A DNA stretch of 64,000 nt, taken from NCBI GenBank assembly GCA_018873245.2, contig JAEMBT020000006.1:4063855-4127854 (forward strand), written 5' to 3'. A program made the translations under genes and the position numbers. A model generated the notes under the pieces. The model searched no databases. It was given only the letters and a program-made list of their open reading frames with translations, and was not told the origin of the DNA. This document shows, piece after piece, positions 58,960 through 64,000 of the stretch (position 1 is the stretch's first letter; the number at the start of each line of letters is the position of its first letter). Origin of the DNA: Archegozetes longisetosus. Taxonomy: Eukaryota > Arthropoda > Arachnida > Sarcoptiformes > Trhypochthoniidae.

Positions 58960-61900
58960 TTTTGATAGAAAAAATATATTAATAGGGGAGAGCTTCAAAT
59001 TCAAGAAATACTTTATAGAAGCAATAGAAAGCTATCATGGCCCGGTGACGATTAATCAATAATTATCAACTTTAAATTCATGAGTTCTATATTATTTGGT
59101 TGGAAAAATGATCAACGAACAAATGTTCCTTTTTTAGTATCTTTCAGAAGTCATTTTTTTGAGAGATAGTACTTTAATTATAAAATGACTGGCTTAATAA
59201 CATGATAAATATATGATACATACGATAAAATGATGTATATCCCATAAACTAAAACTGTGCTATCCTCTCAATCTGTTAAGTAAATGTTTGAAATTATCAT
59301 TAGTATAGTTTAAGTAAAACAGAATAATACGTGTTCATTTCTCTTATCATGGAAATTGAATTCAATATAAGAAAATCTGTAAGGTCTGAAATCAATTTGT
59401 AAAAAATAAATTTTATTGATATCTTTAGTATTAAGAATCTTTAAAGCAGCCAAAATAAATTTTAGTGCGGATTAATAGCAAATTAAAATTAATTAGGTAA
59501 AACTTAGGCTTTAGTTGATATGCAATTGATTAAAATGATGTATATGAAAAGTATAGCTTTTTAAGATTTGAGGTTTGTGCTTTATACTATCGAAAGTAAA
59601 GTCTGTCTTAAACTGTGATTGTAAGGTCTGATTATAACTAGTGTTAGACTTGTATTAATATGGTGTGGCAGAATGACTCAATCTTATGATTTGTAAATAT
59701 ATGCAAAATTTATAAATTTAAAAACCAAGTTACTGAACTGTTAAAACTCTACATATAATCGCATAAAATACTAACTGATCTAATTTTGTACTCATTTGAC
59801 TCTAATAATAGGAATGACAAATAACTTCTGTATCAATTGATAATTTTTCAAGCCATTATACAATTGGGCTGAAAAATATGTTCCGAAAAGATTTCGATTT
59901 TATCTGCATTTTTTGTGAATTTTCGGGAATTTTCTGAAAGAGTAGATTCCTTGGTAATATTAATACTTACTACAGATTAGGTTATGCTTGATAAGGCTTG
60001 GCAAGATTTGGTAAGGTTGATAAGCTCATTTAGCTGCATTTTCACAAACTTTTGAATTAGAACCAGTGTTGCATAAAATGTATGGATTCAACGAATTTAA
60101 TCTAACTTTGTTCACGTTTTACAAGTTTGATATTATTTATTTGAAATTTCTGTAAACCAATTAGTAACTCCTAAATTGATACAGCTTCGAGATCTTGAGG
60201 ATTAGAATGGATTCTACAGAAAACAGAACTCAACTGTCATAACTCAATATCCTAGGTCTGCGAATTCAATTTGAACAGAAGGGGACTCAATTTTGTGATA
60301 AAACGCCTTACTTACGTTACTAATTCTTCTACAAATCTAAGTATTCTGAGAGTTGTCTGCGAACAGTTCTGTAAAAGTCAAAGCCTCTTTGTGTCTCATT
60401 CGCAATGGACACACGCACCAAATTAGTCTAGCATGGACTGTTTTAATATCTCTGAGTAATCAGAGTCTACAGAAATGAATGAGTTTTAGAACTTTGTTAG
60501 CTTCTCTGCTTAAGTCATATCAGGAAACATTTTTCAGATTTTATGCTTAGTTTTGATACAATCACTGAAGAGCCCCAAGTAAACGTATTTTTCTATCAAG
60601 AATTTTATTGGCATTATTCGATCATATACTTATTCCGAATAAGTTATTCGAACACATATTATTCAAATTAAGTGGAAATTTTCACCTACACCTTTGATGT
60701 AAGAAGTAAATGAAATAACTCAGCTAGCAAATTATTTATACATTATTCAAAGTTATGTCCACCTTCTTAAATGACAATTCTAGAACTAATAAAACGATAA
60801 AACTGGAGGTGTGTGGAGAGGTGGCTAGCTTAGTGATCAGTAGTTTTCAAATTTTCTCGTGGATCGTCTTAACTACTACATGGATCAAAGTGACACGCCA
60901 AATCTACGATCTGGTCTAATTGAATGAATAATTACCATTTGAAAACTTTGGCTTCTAATTTACACACAATATTCTGATGAAAATCTTTCAAACAATAGCT
61001 TCTTAAGCCCTTCAACGGTCATAAACCAGATATTAAGCCATTCAAAAAGTACACGAATCGAAAGAGTAAAAATTATTCAGACCTTGTGTGCCCATGTAAT
61101 TGAGAATTTCTGTATACGCCACTGTTTGTCAGTTAATCGAACTGTCAAACTAATGTAAAACTCAGGTAGAATTTCCTATTGATATGCAAGTTGTAAGTCA
61201 CCTGCGCGATTAAGAACAACGATTTTAAAATCTACATCATTTCTTCTTTCAATCAAGATTTATAGATTGATTAAAATTTGAGGTAATCTAGAGTTATTTG
61301 CAGCCCTTTCACCTGTTCCATTTATAAACGTAAAAGTCACTTGATTATACTTATATCTTATACTTCTGTCCCCTAACTTATCAAGCTTAATCACTGATAA
61401 ATTGAAGCTTTGACTGCAAGAAGAGCCTCTTCTCTACTTCCAAATATCAGATAATAATAAAACTTAAATCAAAAATTGATATTCAGCATTAAGTTTTAGC
61501 TATTTAACTCCATTCAGACATATAAGTTTTGATTCCAGCAATTATTCAATTCTTAACTAATAGAAAAATAATAGAGAGATAAATCTTATCGCGAAAAGTT
61601 TTGATAGTATAGAGACAAAAATAATTGATGATTTATATATCATACAAATGATTATTAGTGTAAATTCCCATTCATATCAAACTGTACTGGAGTTAAACTA
61701 GAAGTTTGATAAGCATACGAAATTTGAATTAGATTTAAACTCTTAATATTTAAAATTTTCTTTCAATTGAAGAATAATCTTAAATACTTATTCTCATAAT
61801 CTTAAACGTAAGGTTTAGATTAAAAAATATTGAATTAGTAAATTTCAATGACTAAAACGCTAATGCTTTAATAGTTAAGTCCTTTAGATATTTTGAGACA

Positions 61901-62179
61901 AGAGACTCCTTTTGCAGTCAAAGTTTCAATTATAGAAAACTCATGCTTCACTTACGAGTGAAACAAAAAGTAAACAAGAAATACTTTGTTCTCATTATGA
62001 AAGCTTGCTTTCCGTGTAAACTCTATGAGAAGAGGTAGAGAGGCTCAGAAGTAAAATAGCTGCTCCAGGTGACCAGACGTCATGAAATCAAACAATTTTT
62101 CAAAAGTGTGCTTGATCAGCTCTATATTTTGTGAGGATTTGAAAAACTTAAAAAGATATTCTTTTGTTCACGCTTGATC
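58960..62179. other. Intergenic AT-rich sequence, no gene seen
   Basis: Three kilobases without a motif-bearing frame. GGTGACCAGACGTCATG near 62069 resembles a hAT terminus but has no partner that I can see. Confidence 0.45.
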
Positions 62180-62187
62180 TTTATAAC

Positions 62188-62801
62188 TAGGGGTGGCATA
62201 AATATGTAAAATGCATATTTGCATAAAAAGGAATATCTAAGGGTTTATGGGACATAAAAACATAAATGCATGAAATGAAATATTTTAAATAATTTGATCA
62301 GTTTATCAGGAATTTTATGAAGCTTTGGGCAAAATCTTTGGATATAAAACACTTAAAATAATCTCTGAGTTGTTAAACGGATAGAATTTATCGCTGGAAG
62401 AGTTGAATAATAGAGAATTTTCAAAATTTTTGCTTCCATTCCCATAAAAGATGGGATTGGGATTCATATTTTCTTCTCTATTGGATAAAATCTTATAAGC
62501 TGATGATACTGGATATCTCAAGTGTGCAACAGTAACTCAATATAATGTTGAGAGAATCTTCAGTGGGCATAAAAATATATTAAGAACAAATAGACTAAAA
62601 TTTACAAGTGAAAACCTAGAGATATACGTTGTAGTTAAATGCAACAAGAATAATTTCTAATCTTATTGATTAGATATATTTTGTATCAGATTGTCTTTTT
62701 GAGTTCCTTCTAATGCATATTTAAGTGCCTATTTCGCAAGTTTTAGTGGCATATTTGCATACACATTTCTGAAAAATAAAAGCATATTTTCGCCATCCCT
62801 A
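62188..62801 (+). mobile_element. Short hAT element with exact 8 bp target-site duplication
   Basis: The 614 bp element has ends TAGGGGTGGCATAAATATG and, reverse-complemented, TAGGGATGGCGAAAATATG. TTTATAAC flanks both sides (62180-62187 and 62802-62809). It retains one coding piece, the C-terminal dimerisation domain of a hAT transposase at 62523-62660, so it is an internally deleted copy of an autonomous element. It belongs to a different hAT family from those at 7678 and 49982. Confidence 0.93.
62523..62660 (+). pseudogene. hAT transposase C-terminal domain remnant
   Basis: The frame reads CATVTQYNVERIFSGHKNIL, then RTNRLKFTSENLEIYVVVKC, and stops at TAA 62658-62660. This matches the conserved hAT dimerisation motif (xxxERxFSxxxxIxxxxRxxLxxxNxExxxxxxxN). 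The catalytic domain is absent and upstream frames are interrupted. It lies inside the element at 62188-62801. Confidence 0.85.
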
Positions 62802-62809
62802 TTTATAAC

Positions 62810-64000
62810 TTTCCTGAAATAAACCTAAAATGAGCACCATTGTAATCTAATCGCTTTGAGTAATGCAATTTTATCGTGAAGTAATAAAATTCAAATATAA
62901 TAATCAAAGAATTCAGAAGGATCACTTCAAGAGACCTACTTTAGAAGAACTACTTCAGGAGAACCACTTTAGAATAGAAATATTTCTGGAGATTTTTCAA
63001 GGAATTCAAACAAAAATATGATCTGTTGAGACACATTGAGCTCACTCAAATGCTGACAATTTTACTTTGATATATATGAAAAGAATTTCATCAACTTTTG
63101 ACTATTTCAAATTTTGAAATCGAGACATAATAAAATAGACATCTCTTTGTTGCTTGTGTTAGTGAACGTGAGATCAAAATTTTGAATAAGAATCTATTCT
63201 ATTTGCGATTTTTCATTAATACAATATCTATTTCTCAATTGAAATTTGCTTGAATTTAAAATTTCCTGTACCAGGAATTATATTGAAAATGGAATAAGTT
63301 CGAAGTAATAAAGTCTTATTCTGGATTATTTATAATCTGTTAGACTTGTGAATTGTTCAAGATTTCTCAATACTAGGACTTGAGTAGAAAAATTAGAATA
63401 GAACCGAACAATATTTCAATAATCTTCAATAATCTAAATAGTGGATATAGAAATAAAATTTCCTTAGACCTATTAAATTTGATTTATTTAGAATCACTTG
63501 CCATTGTCACAAACACAAATATTTAGACAGAAATACAATGAAAAAATTTTGAAATGAAAGCGTTAGTCGAAGAGTAGCCTCTCTTTAACGCTTAGAAAAT
63601 TAAAAGGACTTAAGAAAAGTCTAAGAAAAAGTTCAAGTATTTCTTGCTCAGAAATTGAATCATTATTAATCAAATTTGTCCAGGACGCTTATCTCTGAAC
63701 CCTTTATCGTAATTAACACGTTTTTCAAAATAAATACTGATTTTCATAACAATAATTTTAGAAAAATTCGATTCACTGAAACTCATACGAAAATCTCTAT
63801 CTCTGTTATATTAAGAATATGGCATCCCATTAGAATTATTCAAAACTGATTTTGACACTCATAAACTTGAAAATTATTCGAATGACTTACATTTAGCTTA
63901 TGAGAAAGTTTACCGATTTCACGTGACAAATATTTAGATATTCTAAAGCTTATCAAGCACACCTAAATCCGATTCTAAGTTTTACGATACTCTATATTCT
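62810..64000. other. Intergenic AT-rich sequence to the window end, no gene seen
   Basis: A few short direct repeats (AGAAGAACTACTTCAGGAGAA near 62940) occur. No exon was supported. Confidence 0.4.

Noticed and set aside
62315-62521. Minus-strand open frame of 68 codons
   Set aside because: It is antisense within the hAT element, whose transposase remnant reads on the plus strand.
1-64000. Endogenous viral genes, LTR retrotransposons or LINE reverse transcriptase
   Set aside because: I saw no reverse transcriptase, integrase or capsid motifs in any frame and no long direct terminal repeats.

Overview
The window is strongly AT-rich animal DNA with genes split into short exons by small GT-AG introns (45 to 73 bp in several places). 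The gene content is GILT-type thiol reductases, divergent ionotropic receptors (IRs), a GPCR relic and small secreted proteins. This points to an arthropod. The very small introns and a secreted Cys-rich peptide with a GYCW...GWC pattern make a chelicerate, probably a mite, my best guess, but I cannot fix the species. I see no bacterial operons, rRNA, convincing tRNA, CRISPR array or viral genes.

Layout. 1-10 kb: no confident gene; it holds a foldback repeat (516-886), an imperfect ATT/AAT array (3436-3590), an old repeat also found at 48 kb, and a nested hAT insertion (7526-8196). 10-15 kb: a Harbinger-like MITE, then two tandem four-exon GILT-like genes (11012-12184 and 13222-14631), both with CPDS instead of CxxC at the active site. 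16-19 kb: a cluster of decayed transposases (hAT/ZBED type on the minus strand, Tc1 type on the plus strand), then an orphan last exon of a third GILT copy (18890-18919). 19.4-20.7 kb: a two-exon gene on the minus strand for a secreted hydrophilic protein, with one frameshift.

23.5-37.9 kb: a large inverted duplication, with two arms of about 5.1 kb (23463-28552 and 32832-37915) around a 4.3 kb spacer. Each arm carries the same IR gene in opposite orientation. The left copy reads through as a 423-residue protein. The right copy has a stop codon and a 14 bp deletion. The spacer holds a Tc1 relic, a piggyBac-type MITE and a single candidate first exon (29438-29718), which points at the broken right copy but is splice-compatible with both. 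Inverting the spacer would give it to the intact copy.

38-46 kb: three inverted-repeat elements (37934-38626, 41052-41755, 41971-42726), a relic of an IR ligand-binding domain (43 kb), unassigned exons (43.7-44.7 kb) and a decayed class A GPCR on the minus strand (45.3-45.6 kb). 46-52 kb: a 300 bp block present in inverted orientation at 46 and 51 kb, a hAT MITE with a perfect 8 bp target duplication (49982-50495), and an intact small Cys-rich secreted protein gene (51504-51758). 52-64 kb: mostly unassigned, with microsatellites at 57 kb, a third IR gene carrying a frameshift (57.8-59.0 kb), and a short hAT element that keeps only the C-terminal transposase domain (62188-62801).

The recurring theme is a chemosensory and secreted-protein neighbourhood undergoing duplication and decay: three IR loci, three GILT loci, and at least ten small DNA transposons, several with exact target-site duplications.
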